A stretch of DNA of 64,000 bases from positions 2,601,120-2,665,119 of the forward strand of contig KV748188.1 of NCBI GenBank assembly GCA_001692895.1, written 5' to 3'. A program made the translations under genes and the position numbers. This document shows, piece by piece, positions 47,500 through 60,229 of the stretch. Under the pieces are notes generated by a model, which saw only the letters and a list, made by a program, of their open reading frames with translations, searched no databases and had not been told where the DNA came from. Every line of letters begins with the position of its first letter. Within the stretch, counting starts at the first letter, position 1. The stretch is from Cenococcum geophilum 1.58 (lineage: Eukaryota; Ascomycota; Dothideomycetes; Gloniales; Gloniaceae).

Positions 47500-50400
47500 T
47501 AAGGCCTTTTTATATTAAGAGCAGTATCTTATAGTTTTCTATGCTAGCTACTAAAAGTATTACTTCTTAATTAGTGCGTAAGGAGCATAATAGTATTATA
47601 TGTTTTAGTATCTATCTTAGCTAGCTATATTTATATTTTAGGCTACTTACTAAAATACCTACCTAGTAGAGCTAGTCTTTTAGTCCTATTATTTCTATTC
47701 TTAAAAGTATTACTATTATATTTTCTGCCTTTATTAGGCCTTCTTAGAGCCCTAGAGTATTTACCCCCTATAGTGTTAACTATACTACGGCTTAGGTTCC
47801 TTTTGCCTTAGTTAGCCTCTATACCTTTAACTCCTATATACCTCTCTAGCGTTAGTCTAGCTAGTATTATATTANNNTANATGGTTTNCTAGCGTTNTTT
47901 TATNCTCTACTTTAGCTCCTTTNTNTCTCTTACTATTATCCTTACTAGCCTCTTATATGTCTCCCTTTCTCCTCTATATAGGCTTAGGCCCTAAAGTAGT
48001 ACTATTCTTCTTTTACTTTCTTTGCCTATTTCTCTAATATATCTTCCCTACTTTAGGGTTATTAGTTTATTCTCCTATAAGGCGCCCTAGGGTCTCTCTA
48101 TAGTTTATTTAAGTATGTCTTAATATACTTTATAATATTAGAGTTATATTCCTTTTATACCCTTTATATTGCAGCGGCTTTAATATATAGTTATAGGGGG
48201 AGAATATTAGCTTCCTTCTTAAGCAGTACTATAGCCGTTTACTTATATCCACCTATTATACTTTAGAGGCAGGCTATTTAGACCTTTTAGAGTAGTTTAA
48301 GAAGTAATTTAGGGGGGCCTTTTTTAGATTCTCTAATGGCCTAAATACTGGACCTATATATTATAGTTAGCCAGATAACTGCTATATATAGTAAGCGTAA
48401 CCTCTAAAAGCATGGACCCTATATAAAATTAACGATCCTAAATAATACGCTATACTATGCTTAGCCCTTATAGGCCGCTTATGCCGTATATATGCTTTAC
48501 CGGAGCTTACTATCTACCTATACTTCTAATACTCTTAGGCCCTAAACTAGTTAACCCCTAAAGCCTTAAATGTAAATTATATGCTAGAGATCTGCAGATT
48601 AGTTACATTTTCTTATAAAATAGATTAGCTAGTATTTCTCTAGTAAGAATTAGACTCTATATTGCCTTGCCTATTCTATATAGGTATTATAAGCTTTCTT
48701 TAGTATTCTGCAATTCTTTATAGCTATTAGCCCGTATATAATTAGGTTTATATTATTAATAAAGCCTATCCCCTAGGTCGCCCCTTCCTTAAAGGAGTTA
48801 AGTAGGTTGCTTATAAAGAAAAGAAAGAATATAGGCGAGAGGGGTAATCCTTATAGTATTCCTGTTGCAACTATAATAGAGGGGCTTTAGTATCTGCTAA
48901 AGACTAGTAATATTTCTTTTTAACCTATAAACCCTTAAATAAATTATATAATCTATTCTAAAAAGCCTTTTACCCTAAGGATATATAGGAGACGCTTATA
49001 GGGTATGTTATTATAGGCGCCACTAATATTTAGGCTAAGCATTAATATTATAAAGTCCCTTCGCATCGCCTATATAGATTTAATAGTAGCAGTAAGTAGC
49101 GTAAGTGCTAATAGTGTTAAGCGGTTCTTTCTTGCCCCTATTTAGCTTTNTNGTANTAGGGCGTNTTNCTTNNCNNTNTNTANTATNNNNTCCGCTATTA
49201 CCCTTTCTAAGATCTTACTAAGGGTATTCTCTAAGGCAATAGGGCGGTAGCTCCCTAGAAATAAGTAGTCTACTTTACCTTCTTTATATAGAATAAACGT
49301 TATTATAGCTCTTTCGAGTTTTAGGTAGTAGCCTATTATAAAGTATACTCTAGCTATATCTATAAGTTAAGGTGCTATTAATGGTCCATAGGTCTTTAGG
49401 GCTTTATTTAGGATCCTATCTAGTCCTAGTACTATATTATTTAAAAGGCTGCTAATAGTTCTAGCCATTTCTTTAGTTGTTATATCGCTAAGGTCTACTA
49501 AAACTGGTTAAGGGAAAAATCTTTCTATAAGGATCTTTGCCTTCTTGTTATTATTACTTATAGCTAGTAATTTACCTAGTCTTTATAGGGGCGGAAGGTA
49601 TAGGTCTTCTACTAAACGTCCCGCCTTTTTTTTATACCTATTTTACTATCCTCTAAAGACCTTTATTATGGGGGAGGCTCGGGTTAATAGTATACTTATT
49701 TATAAACCGTCTCCAGCTATTCCTTACTTCTTTTTTTAGGGTATTCTTTAGCTAGTTTCTTATGTCTTTATATTATCTCTTGTCTTTAGGATTATAGCTA
49801 CTTATATATTTTCTTCTTACTTATTATTAGCTAGTAATAAGAACTATATATTATACAGACTATATATATCGCGTATAGGGGCCCAGTTTTAAGACTGGGT
49901 AGTGCTCTTTTAACCCATTTTTAATTACTGCCTAAATCCTTTCTAGTCTTTAGTTGATTTCCTTAGGGGTAGCTAATAAGCCTTGCTCGTTTAGTATTAG
50001 GTGGATTTCTTCTAGGTCTTAAAGTTATTATTTAACTATATTAAGGAAGCTATCTGTCTTAAGCTTTCTTATTACGTATCTTTTACTATTTAGTTGCGCC
50101 TTAATATCTAGATCTAGCTATATCTAGATAGGGATATAGTCTAAAGCGAGTACCTATTCTTCTTTAGGGTTGCACCTTTTAAGTCTCTAGTATAGGCCTT
50201 CGTCTATAAATATAAGGTTAATTATACTTCTAGCGATGCCTTATTACCATATAATTGCCCCTAGAGGGGTGGCTAGCTTAAGGCCCTAGGTGTCTATAGC
50301 TTTTAGTAGGCACTCTACCTATTATTTAGCAGCAATATAGATACCCCCCTACTATAGGTAGTAGAGGTTTATATCTCCTAATAGGATAAACTTTATACCT

Positions 50401-50690
50401 TCGGTTCTAAGTAAGCTTATTACTAATATAATATTCTCTATTTATAGGACCCCTTTAACCCTAGGGTTATATATATTAATAATCTATACCGGTCCCCTAT
50501 ATATCTATATTATTATAACTGTAATATCTAAGTTAACTATCTGCTATAACTATAAGAATAGGCTAATAGCCTTGCTAATTATAAAGTATACGTATATAGC
50601 TGCTTTTGGTTTATATAGGAGCTAGAATCCTTAGGGGCAGTATATTAATTATATGTAGGTATTATAATACGGCTCTTATATAGTAAGGAT
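47500..50690 (-). pseudogene. LINE copy B ORF2 remnant (endonuclease, RT)
   Basis: It aligns along its length with the ORF2 remnant of copy A. The endonuclease corresponds to about 50650-49950, the RT entry region to about 49450, and the catalytic box is again altered (ATTATTAATAAA on the plus strand near 48758). No open frame of useful length remains. Limits are approximate. Confidence 0.75.
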
Positions 50691-50699
50691 ATAGTATTT

Positions 50700-52637
50700 C
50701 TCTAGGTCTAGGCCATATAGTAAGGGCCTTATAAGATAGTGGTTTATATTACTGCAATTATACTATATAATAGATAGGTAGCAGACCCCTAGTAAGGGTC
50801 CTTTGCCTCTCCTTTATTCCTTACTTCTCCTATTTTTACTTTCTCTAGAATATTTAAAACTTCTATCTCTTATATCTATACCCTAGTTACTACTTATTTT
50901 ATATAGAGCTTTTTATTCTCGTATTTTATATTCCTATTAGCGCTTTTATATCTAAATCTATTATTATCTCCGGTTCTTCCTCTATTTTTACTAGTTAGCT
51001 ATATACCCTTTAAGAGTTAGCTATAAATATTATGTTTACTATATTAAGTCTAATTCTTAATTATCCTAGTCTTAAGCTTACTATAGCTGTCCATAAGGGT
51101 CTTTCTATAGGGCGTCCTCTCCCTTATATCCCCTATAACCCTTATATCCCTATATAGTTTAGTAATATTACGCGGCGTCGCTTCTAGCCTGTTAAGGCTT
51201 AGAATGGCTGGCCTAGCCCCCTATTATTAAAGGTAGGAAACGCTAAAAAGGTACTTACGCCCCCCTAGCTTATTGCCTATTATTTTTATTTATATAACCT
51301 AGCGTACAGTTATTCTTATATCTATTAAGCCCTTACCTTCTATCTTTTATATTTAATACAGTTTTCTCTCTCCTACGCCTTATATATACTTTAGTAGCAG
51401 TTTACGCATTTTATTTAGTCTTAATTTAAGTAGTGTTTTATATTATAGGGGCCTATATAGTGGCCGCAGTATACCTATACTGCGTATATAGATTGGGTGT
51501 GTCCCTATTATGCGTAGCAATAGCATTATTTTAGGCGGAGTTTATAATTATAAAGCCTTACGTTATATATAAGGCCATTTATAATAATACCTTTTTAGAT
51601 AAGGAGTTTTTACATTCCTAGTGTGTGTATACTAATAATAAGGGAGCTATGCGTTTAACTAGTGTCTCCCTAGTAAGTCTCTAGCGACCTTTATATCCTC
51701 TTATTATTCTTATTATATACTTAGTTTGTATTTTTCTATTAAAGCTATTAGATTTAGGTAATCTCAAGTCCTAGTATAAGGCGTTTTATTTGTTTTACTA
51801 TCTTATATATAGTTACTATATTATCTACTTAGTGTCCTTTTTCTACCCTAAGGCTTAGGGGGACTACTAGGACTTTAACTAGGTAGTCTTTATAAAGTAC
51901 TTTTATACTAATACGTTTTTCTAACCTATCCCCTACCTTTACGGCTTATTCCTTTACCTATTAGTCTCTTAAGGTAACTCTAATATCTTCGCTCCTAAGG
52001 TATTAGACTATAATAGCATTATAAACCTCTTTATAAATCTCTATAAGGACTTCTATTTCCAATTATCTCTTAAGCCCCTCTACTTTTTCTATATTTAGTT
52101 ATATTATAATTATATACCCAGTTATTATCTTTAGGGGGGTAGGTACCCTATATTATAAAAGCGCAGCTATAGTAGCCTAGGTGCGGTTTACCGGTAAAAA
52201 GGGATTTTATTTATTTTTAATTTTACTTAGCCGTTAGAGGATTTAATTAAGGGTTTACTAAAGGGACGCCTAAGGTTTACTAAACTAGCGGAGCCATTCT
52301 ACTAGCTATATTAGTTTGTTATAGCTAACAGTTACTCCCCTATAACTGCAGATACTAAACGCGTCTAATAGGCATTATATTTTATTTAATGCCTTTTTAA
52401 TAGAGGTTTTCCCGCTTTATAGTATAGTATTTACCCGTTCTTATTATAGAGGTCTATTGCTAGGCGTGGTTCTAATAGATACGCGCAAATATAAACCACT
52501 GTCGCTTAATATATGCCTCCCCTGCGATGCATATATCTTAGGGGGATTCTCTAGGTATTTTTTAGGGTTCTTTTAGTTGGTTTTAGTCTTTTTAGGCCGG
52601 GTGCAGCAAGAGCTCCTTTCGTGGGTTTCTTAGCCAT
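50700..52637 (-). pseudogene. LINE copy B ORF1 remnant
   Basis: ORF1 starts at ATG 52637 (minus strand) with MAKKPTKGALAAPGLKRLKP, a basic N-terminus usual for LINE RNA-binding proteins, then accumulates stops. No CCHC knuckle could be read with confidence because of mutation. This portion is absent from copies A and C in this window. Confidence 0.6.
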
Positions 52638-52657
52638 AGATATAAGATATTAATAAT

Positions 52658-52853
52658 GCAATAGATAATTACCAATTAATATTAAATATGTCAAGAAAGA
52701 TCTATATGGGACTTTTTGTATAATTTCTATTTAAGAGAGGATGCGGCACGTGGTTATATTTTAAGCATTGAAAACGATCTCTGCTTAGCTACAGCTGCGA
52801 TAGAGGAGACTTAATTAGCATTCACCAATTGTAAAGCAGCTTTGTTTATTAGC
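52658..52853. other. Short non-repetitive spacer
   Basis: About 200 bp of balanced, apparently unmutated sequence between LINE copy B and the hAT terminus. Together with 46636-47110 it is the original downstream flank of the HET-type gene, split by copy B. Confidence 0.5.
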
Positions 52854-53013
52854 CAGGGTTGCGGAAAATCCAATTTTCCGCGATACGGATCGACGATCCA
52901 CGATTGATACGATATCTCGTATTATATCGAAGTATCGTAATATTCCTTAGCATTCCCTATTAAATTTTCTTTTATTAAATCTACTACTTTTCTACTTTAA
53001 TATTGTATAAAAT

Positions 53014-53550
53014 ATGGCTTTAGAAGCGGATTTATCTCTTTTTAAAAATACTCCTAGCTTAATTAAGAGCTCTAGCATATAATAGGCTTAGCTTTAATCT
53101 CTAGTCTATAAATTTACTTGCCTACTGTATAAAAATAAGCTAATATATAATAAAAAGAACTAAAGGCTTATATACTGCAATTAGTGCGAAAGTTACTTAG
53201 TACTATTAACTATAAGTATAAAAAAATACCTTACGAAAACTACGTAATCTCTATTAACTTAAAATAGCCTCGTATAAAGGAGTAAGCACTTAAAAAGCTT
53301 TAGGAACTTTAGGTAAAAATAATACTAGAATTTAGGATAGATAAAGTTAATTTTATAATCCTTATAAAGGTTCTAAATAAGGAAGTTATCTAACAAGCTC
53401 TTATTAACTTAGTTATTATATAAAACCTTCTATTCTAAATTATAAAGTAGGAAGAGTTTTATATCTTTTATTAGGCTCTTAACCTAAAGTTATCTAATTT
53501 AATAACAACAGTACACCCAGAAATTTCTTAGATAATTACCTATTTCCTCT
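53014..53550 (+). pseudogene. hAT transposase, N-terminal part
   Basis: The frame starts at ATG 53014 (MALEADLSLF). An in-frame pair of Cys codons at 53176 and 53185 (YCN-CESYLVL) fits the start of a BED-type zinc finger, which binds the transposon ends. Sequence up to about 53550 matches the pre-catalytic region of fungal hAT transposases. TAG/TAA codons and likely shifts are present. Confidence 0.7.
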
Positions 53551-55019
53551 ACTATAAAGCACCTCTTACAGCCAAAGACATAGCTACTATCTCTAGCCTC
53601 TAGAGTTCAGCAGCTAATTTAAAACTAGAAAATAGAGAAAATCTCTCTAGATTGGCAAAAACCGTGGTCTCCTCCTATTCCCGCATCCTTTTCTATCTTA
53701 AAAGGTAGTAAGGAAGAAGCTGCACGAGAACATCTAAGACTAGTAGAAAATCTATAAGAATCCCTAGAGTGGGACCTAGTAGATTTATACTATACAGATG
53801 GCTCTAAAGACGATAAATTAAATGTAGCTGCTATATGTAAAATAGGGGAGAGAAATAGGATTAAATATGCAACAAACTGGAATCTAGGACCCTATATAGA
53901 AATTATAAACGCAGAGCTTTATGCAGTCTATAGGGCCCTAGAGTACCTAAAATAATAAAGACTAGAAGAGAAACAAGTCTATATCTTTATAGATAGCCAA
54001 GTAGCTATTAAAAGATTACAGCTTAAATCTCTTATAGGGGGGGCAAGAACTAGTCTTTAAAATTACGCAAAGCTGTTCCTATTTAGCTAGTAAGGGGATC
54101 TCTATTAACTTCTACTGGGTTCCTAGCCATCTAGAAATCTATAGGAACGAAATAGTAGATAAGCTAGCTAAAAAGGGCCTTTCTAGAAGAAAACTATAAT
54201 CTTCTTATACCTCCCTAGCCTATATAGGGAGAGCAGCAAGAGAAAAGATATTAGAATAGTGGAAAAACAACTAGCAGCAGAATAAGAATAAGGGAAAACA
54301 CTATACTAGAATCTGTAAAGGAAGCTATTCCTTTTCTCTTAAAGCCCCTAAGGATAAATATCCTAAAAGGCTATAATTAGCTTTCTTTTAGCTAAAGCTA
54401 GGAAAAGGCTACTTTAAATCCTTCTCTAAAGTAATAGAGGGGGAGGATAAAGACGGTAGATGCTTTAGGGAATATAGAGCACTATAAACCCCTAGGCACC
54501 TACTACTAGACTGCAACCTATATAGAGAAGAAAGAAGAGAAATGCAAAAGAAACTAAGCTCTTCTCTCTCTCTAAAGAAGCTATTTTGTACACCAAAAGG
54601 AAGAGAGGCGCTTTTCCTATTTCTAAGTAGGACAGGAATAGCCACTAGAAAGTGGCTAATAACAGTAGGATCTATAGAAGGAGGTAACTCCTACTAGGCT
54701 CCTAGTAAAGAGATATTAGTAAGTAAAAGGATAGAATTAAATTACAAAAGGATAGGGATAGGCGTTAGGATTTCTTATTTCTTATAGTTTTCTACCGTTT
54801 TCTCATTACCTAGTAGTTGCTTATAACTTAGTATTTTACTAAGGAACTATAAACCCCTAGCTTAGGGGCTTATAAACTACTAGGATATAGTTACTAGTAT
54901 ATATTAAGCTGCCCTAAGGGATTTATATATATAGGACTATAGCGCTATAGCCTAGAGGCTGCATGCGCAGTATTATACATAGTATAATACAACGGATATA
55001 AAATAAAATTTTTAAAAAA
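53551..55019 (+). mobile_element. LINE3 fragment (5'-truncated) nested in the hAT element
   Basis: ATTACCTATTTCYTYT occurs at 53535-53550 and 55020-55035, a 16-bp target duplication, and an A-rich tail (54999-55019) precedes the right copy. Only the 3' part of ORF2 is present. It belongs to a family different from LINE family 1 and LINE2, because it carries RNase H. Confidence 0.85.
53600..54720 (+). pseudogene. LINE3 ORF2 C-terminus: RNase H and zinc motif
   Basis: The RNase H domain starts at about 53787 with LYYTDGSKDD (first catalytic Asp), continues with INAELYAVYRALEYL (Glu) and VYIFIDSQVAIKRL (Asp), and degrades by about 54170. The C-terminal region at about 54290-54720 contains TPRHLLLDCNLYREERREM, the His-Cys motif of LINE ORF2 tails, and FLSRTGIATRKWL. 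No RT portion is included. Confidence 0.85.
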
Positions 55020-55035
55020 ATTACCTATTTCTTTT

Positions 55036-56225
55036 AGTTATAGAAAGACATTATATAAAGATAAGTTTAATTAGCGTTAATAAGTATTTATCTTTCTATT
55101 ATTAGTAATATCTAGATGTTCCTAAATAACTACCTTCTTCTCGCAGTCTACGCCCACTTTATTAATAGCTAGGAAAACTAGATAAAAGCTCTTCTTACCC
55201 TTTATACGGTACCTAGTTATAGTAAAGCTAAATAATAAAATACTTTTTTCCTAGTCTTAGAGGAGTATAGAATTATATAAAAGCTTAGAGCTATTATTGT
55301 AGATAATTTTATAATAAATAATACTCTTTATTATACGATCTATAAGTATCTTGCTAATAATAAGGATATTACCTAAGATCCCATCTAATAACATATCTGC
55401 TACTAGGGGTATACTATTAATCTTGCCGTCTAGGCCTTTCTCTTTAAAGATACTCTTAAACTTAAGGCTATTAAGTTATATAAAAGGAATAACGTAAGTA
55501 AAAAAGAGCAAAGTTATAAGGAAGAGATTAAGTAGAAATAGGCCTTTTAAGCAATAAGCCCACTTAGTAAGCTTTATAATATTATAGTATACTTCTATAC
55601 CTTAGTAAGCCATATAAAGGAGTTTAAGACTTTAGTTAAAAGACGAGTTTTACTTAATAATTGTATAAGATGGAATAGCTAGTATTAAATGCTTAGCGTC
55701 TTACTTAAATATAAGTTAGGAATTAATAACTATATTAAGAGCAACTTTAATATACTTAAGGAGGATTATATCTTACCGTAAGACTAGAAGCTTCTTTATA
55801 TAATTTACACTTTTTTAAAGCTATTCTACTATACAATATTAGAGACATAAGGGGATTATATAACACTTAATTAAGTACTCTTTATAATAGATATGCTTAT
55901 TAAATATATAAAGGACTCTCTTATATAACTCTTCTTCTAGCTACTTTATTTAAGCTAAAGCTAATATTATATAATAGGCACTCTTTAAATTAAATAAAGC
56001 TCTCTTACTTTAAGTAAAGAATGTATAGGCGAAGTTTAACGAGTACTACTAGAGAATAGATAATTTACCTCTTTATGCCGCTACACTTATTCTTTACCTA
56101 AATCATTATATAAAGTATATTAAGATATTTTAAAAGAAGGAATAGTAGAAAATGGTACTTCTAAAGGTCTAATAGCTTTAAAAAACGTATTGAGAATTAG
56201 AGAAGCCTATTACCTCTCTTTAGAT
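55036..56225 (+). pseudogene. hAT transposase, catalytic C-terminal part
   Basis: It resumes the transposase after LINE3 with NNYLLLAVYAHFI. Hallmarks are the GYTINLAV-AFLF block at 55391-55443 (family R-C-x-G-H-x-x-N-L) and IRWNS at about 55665-55680 (family R-W-N-S). The C-terminal dimerisation region begins near 56040 but is cut by LINE copy C at about 56230. Several former Gln/Trp codons are stops. Confidence 0.85.
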
Positions 56226-56231
56226 AGTATT

Positions 56232-59200
56232 ATATATTATTATTATTATTTATTGCTTAACGTCCGATTCGGATCCCTATTGGGCCCACGTGGACTACTC
56301 CTTATATATATGTGGGGAGAAAACTCTATTTAAGAAAACCCCGTAATCCATCTCCCCGCCTTTTAGGACTCGCTTATAAGGCGCCTATAAGGCGCCTATA
56401 AGTCACCTATAGTGCTCTACTACCTTACTTTTTAACCTTCTTAGGAACTACTGCTGCCGTAATAAGCCTACGGACGCGCTAGTATCGTAAACTTTACTCT
56501 ACTACTGTAGAGTTATTAGGGGGCGCCCGTTGCTCGCCCCCCCTGCCCTCTATTACTATTTCCTTTATAACCCGGAATTAGTTTAGTATATTTTAGCTAA
56601 TAAGCTACTAGGTAACCACCTTAAGGCCTTTTTATATTAAGAGTAGTGTATTATAGTTCTCTATGCTAGCTACTAAGAGTATTACTTCTTAGTTAGTGCG
56701 TAAGGGGTATAACAATATTATATATTTTGGTGTCTGTTTTGGCTAGCCATATTTACATCTTAGGCTACCTACTAGGACACCTACCTAGTAGAGCCAGTTT
56801 TTTAGTCCTATTATTCCTATTCTTAAGAATATTGCCATTATATTTTCTACCTTCGTTAGGCCTTCTTAAAGCCCTAAAGTATTTACCCCCTATAGTATTA
56901 ACTATACTACAGCTTAGGTTCCTTTTACCTTAGTTAGCCTCTATACCTTTAACTCCTATATACCTTTCTAGTATTGGTCCAGCCAGTATTATATTGCGGT
57001 AAATAGCATTTTTTTTATACTCTACTTTAGCTCCTTTCTCTCTCTTACTATTATCTTTACTAGCCTCTTACACGTCTCCCTTTCTCCTCTATATAGGCCT
57101 AGGCCCTAAAGCAGCACTATTTTTCTTTTACTTTCTTTACCTATTTCTCTAATATGTCTTCCCTACTTTAGAGTTATTGGTTTGTTCTCCTATAGGGCAC
57201 CCTAGGGTCCCTCCATAGTTTATTCAGGCGTATCTTAATATACTTTATAACATTAGAGTTGCGTTTATTTTACGCCCTTTATATTGCAGTGGCTTTAATA
57301 TATAGTTATAGGGGGGGAATATTAGCTTCCTTTTTAAGCAGTGCTGTGGCCGTTCGCTTATATCCGCCTATTATACTCTAGAGGTAGGCTATTTAGACCT
57401 TTTAGAGTGGTTTAAGGAGCGATTTAGGGGGGCCTTTCTTAGATTCTCTAATAGCCTAAATACTGGACCTATACGTTATAGTTGGCCAGACAACTGCTAT
57501 ATATAGTAGGCGTGACCTTTAGAAGCATGGACCCTATATAGAATTAACAATCCTAGATAATACAATATACTATACTTAGCCCTTACGGGCCGCTTATGCC
57601 GTATATACGCTCCACTAGAGCTTACTATCTACCTATACTCCTAATACTCTTAGGCCCTAAACTAGTTAACCCCTAAAGCCTTAGATGCGAATTATATACT
57701 AGAGATCTATAGATTAGTTACGTTTTCTTATAAAGTAGATTAGCTGGTATTTCTTTAGTAAGAATTAGACTCTATATTATCTTACCTATTCTATATAGGT
57801 ATTATAAGCTTTCTCTAGTGTTCTGTAATTCTCTACGGCTGTTGGCCGGTATATAATTAGGTTTATATTATTAATAAAGCCTATCCCCTAGGTCGCCCCT
57901 TCTTTAAAGGAGTTAAGTAGGTTACTTATAAAGAAAAGGAAGAGTATAGGCGAGAGGGGTAATCCTTATAGTATTCCTGTTGCAACTATAATAGGGGGGC
58001 TTTAGTATCCGCTAAAGACTAGTAATATTTCTTTCTAACCTATAAACCCTTAAATAAATTATATAATCTATTCTAGGAAGCCTTTTACCCTAAGGATATA
58101 TAGAAGACGCTTATAGGGTACGTTATTATAGGCGCTACTAATATCTAGGCTAAGCATTAATACTATAAAGTCCCTTTATATCACCTATACGGATTTAATG
58201 GTGGTAGCGAGTAGCGTAAGTGCTAATAGTATTAAGCGGTTCTTTCTTGCCCCTATTTGGCTTTGTAGTAGTAAGTTATATTCCTTAGCCATATCTGCTA
58301 TACGGTCCGCTATTACCTTTTCTAAAATTTTACTAAGGGTGTTTTCTAAGGTAATAGGGCGGTAGCTTCTTAGGGTTAAGTAATCTGCTTTACCTTCTTT
58401 TTATAGAATAACCGTCGTTATAGATCTTCCGAGTCGCGGGTAGTAGCCTATAGTAAAGTATGCCTTAGCTATATCTATAAGCTAGGGTGCTATAAGTGGT
58501 CCACAGGTTTTTAAGGCCTTATTTAGAATCCTATCTGGTCCTAATACTATATTATTTAAAAGGCGGCTAATAGTTCTGGCTATTTCCTCTATTATTATAT
58601 CGCTGTTAACCCTTAGGCGAGTTACCGGTGTTTTATCCGTAATATCGCTAAGGTCTACTAGAGCCAGTTAGGGGAAGAACCTTTTTATAAGGATCTTTAC
58701 CTTCTTATTATTATTATTAGTAGCCTATAATTCCCCTGCTCTTTATAGGGGTAGTAGGTATAGATCTTTTACTAAGCGCCCTGCCTTTTTCTTTACCTAT
58801 TTTACTATAGCCTAAAGGCCCTTATTATAGGGGAGGCTTAGGTTAAAAGTATACTCGTTTATAAACCGTCTTTAGTTGTTTCTTACTTCTTTCTTTAGGG
58901 TATTCTTTAACTAGTTTCTTATGTCTTTATATTGTCTCTTATTTTTAGGGTTATAGCTACTTATATATTTCCTTCTTGCTTATTATTAGCTAGTAATAAA
59001 AACCGCGTATTATGCGGACTATGCGTATTGCGTATAAGGGCCCGGTTTTAAAACTAGATAGTGCTCTTCTAGCCCGTTTTTAATTGCTGTTTAGATCCTT
59101 TCTAGTTTTTAGTCGATTTCCTTAGGGGTAGTTAATAAGCCTCGCTTGTTTGGAATTAGGTGGATTTTTTTTAGGTCTTAGAGTTATTGTTTAACTATAT

Positions 59201-59776
59201 TAAGGAAACTATCTATCTTAAGCTTCCTTATTGCGTATCTTTTACTACTTAGTTACGCCTTAATATCTAAATCTAGCTATATTTGGATAGGGATATAGTC
59301 TAAGGTAAGTGCCTATTCTTTTTTAGGGTTATACCTTTTAAGTCTCTAGTATAGGCCTTTGTCTATAAATATAAGGTTAATTATACTTTTAGAGGTTCCT
59401 TATTACTATATAGTTACTCCTAAGGGGGTAGCTAACTTAAGGCCCTAGGTGTCTATAGCTCTTAATAGGCACTCTACCTATTAATTAGCAGCAATATAGA
59501 TACCCCCTTACTACGGGTGGTGGAGGTTTATATCTCCTAGTAGGATAAACTCTATATCTTTAGTTTTTAGCAAGCTTATTATTAATATAATATTCTCTAT
59601 TTATGGGACCCCTTTAACCCTAGGGTTATATATATTAATAATTTATACTAGTCCCCTATATGTCTAAATTGTTACAACTATAATATCTGGGTTAACTGCC
59701 TATTATAACTATAAGGATAGGCTAATAGCCTTACTAATTATAAAGCACACGTATATAGCTGCTTTTAGTTTATATA
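56232..59776 (-). mobile_element. LINE family 1, copy C (5' part missing)
   Basis: The ATT-repeat tail at 56232-56254 precedes the family 3' UTR. The element parallels copy A through RT (catalytic box equivalent near 57872) and most of the endonuclease, then stops at 59776, where an LTR-like TGTCACGG sequence begins; copy A extends about 50 bp further. No target duplication was identified, so truncation and interruption cannot be told apart. Confidence 0.9.
57000..59776 (-). pseudogene. LINE copy C ORF2 remnant (endonuclease, RT)
   Basis: This is the homologue of the copy A ORF2, with TAA/TAG at former Gln and Trp codons and no long open frame. From about 57420 to 57640 it is almost identical to 1280-1500 of copy A, while neighbouring stretches differ at many sites. 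Limits are approximate. Confidence 0.75.
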
Positions 59777-60038
59777 TGTCACGGAACCCTACCGCAGGGG
59801 CCTCTATAGGAGAGCCCTGTGCTCTCGCGTATACCTCGCGTATAGCTTATATTAGCTACGCGTAGGTATATTACCTCCTTACGCCCTCGACCCTTATAAT
59901 CGATCGCGTAACGTTTTGTAAACTCCTTAAATATATACGCTTTATAGCTACTACCCCCGTCCCATAACATTACGTTGCGCCTTTTTTACCACTAACGCTT
60001 AGCCTATAACTAATTCTTTATCTCTATAATACTATAGG

Positions 60039-60055
60039 CGCTGCTAAAAGCAGCG
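60039..60055. repeat. Perfect 7-bp hairpin
   Basis: CGCTGCT-AAA-AGCAGCG, a GC-rich stem in AT-rich surroundings, in the presumed LTR or leader of the element that starts at 59777. Confidence 0.6.
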
Positions 60056-60229
60056 TGTTTATAAATTACCTTACTTTATACTTCTAAGGAACCTATAATA
60101 GTAAGACAATATCCCTTACTAGCTACTATATTAAACCTAAAGAACAATCTAATACCTATATCTAACCTATAACGCTAATCAATCCTAGGAGAATTTAATT
60201 TATTAGCTTTAGCCTTAACCCCTAAAGAG

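Larger units (their letters stand above)
47125..52643 (-). mobile_element. LINE family 1, copy B (full length, 5.5 kb)
   Basis: This is the most complete copy of the family. The 3' UTR and AT-rich tail are at 47125, and the 5' end at 52643 is only six bases before the ORF1 ATG. AAGATATTAATAAT flanks it at 47111-47124 and 52644-52657 as a 14-bp target-site duplication. It inserted in non-repetitive sequence between the HET gene and the hAT element. It is more heavily mutated than copies A and C. N bases cluster at 47875-47925 and 49150-49190. Confidence 0.92.
52854..56231 (+). mobile_element. hAT DNA transposon, 3'-interrupted, containing LINE3
   Basis: The 5' terminus CAGGGTTGCGG at 52854 is of hAT type, followed by the palindromic GGAAAATCCAATTTTCC. 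The transposase is split into 53014-53550 and 55036-56225 by LINE3. The 3' terminus is missing because LINE copy C begins at about 56232. RIP-type stops are scattered throughout. Confidence 0.8.

Noticed and set aside
54409-54645. Minus-strand open frame of 78 codons
   Set aside because: The plus strand here encodes the LINE3 C-terminal His-Cys motif.
59779-59970. Minus-strand open frame of 63 codons beside the LINE copy C junction
   Set aside because: It looks protein-like in part, but it starts exactly at the presumed LTR and has no recognisable domain; more likely chance in a less mutated LTR.
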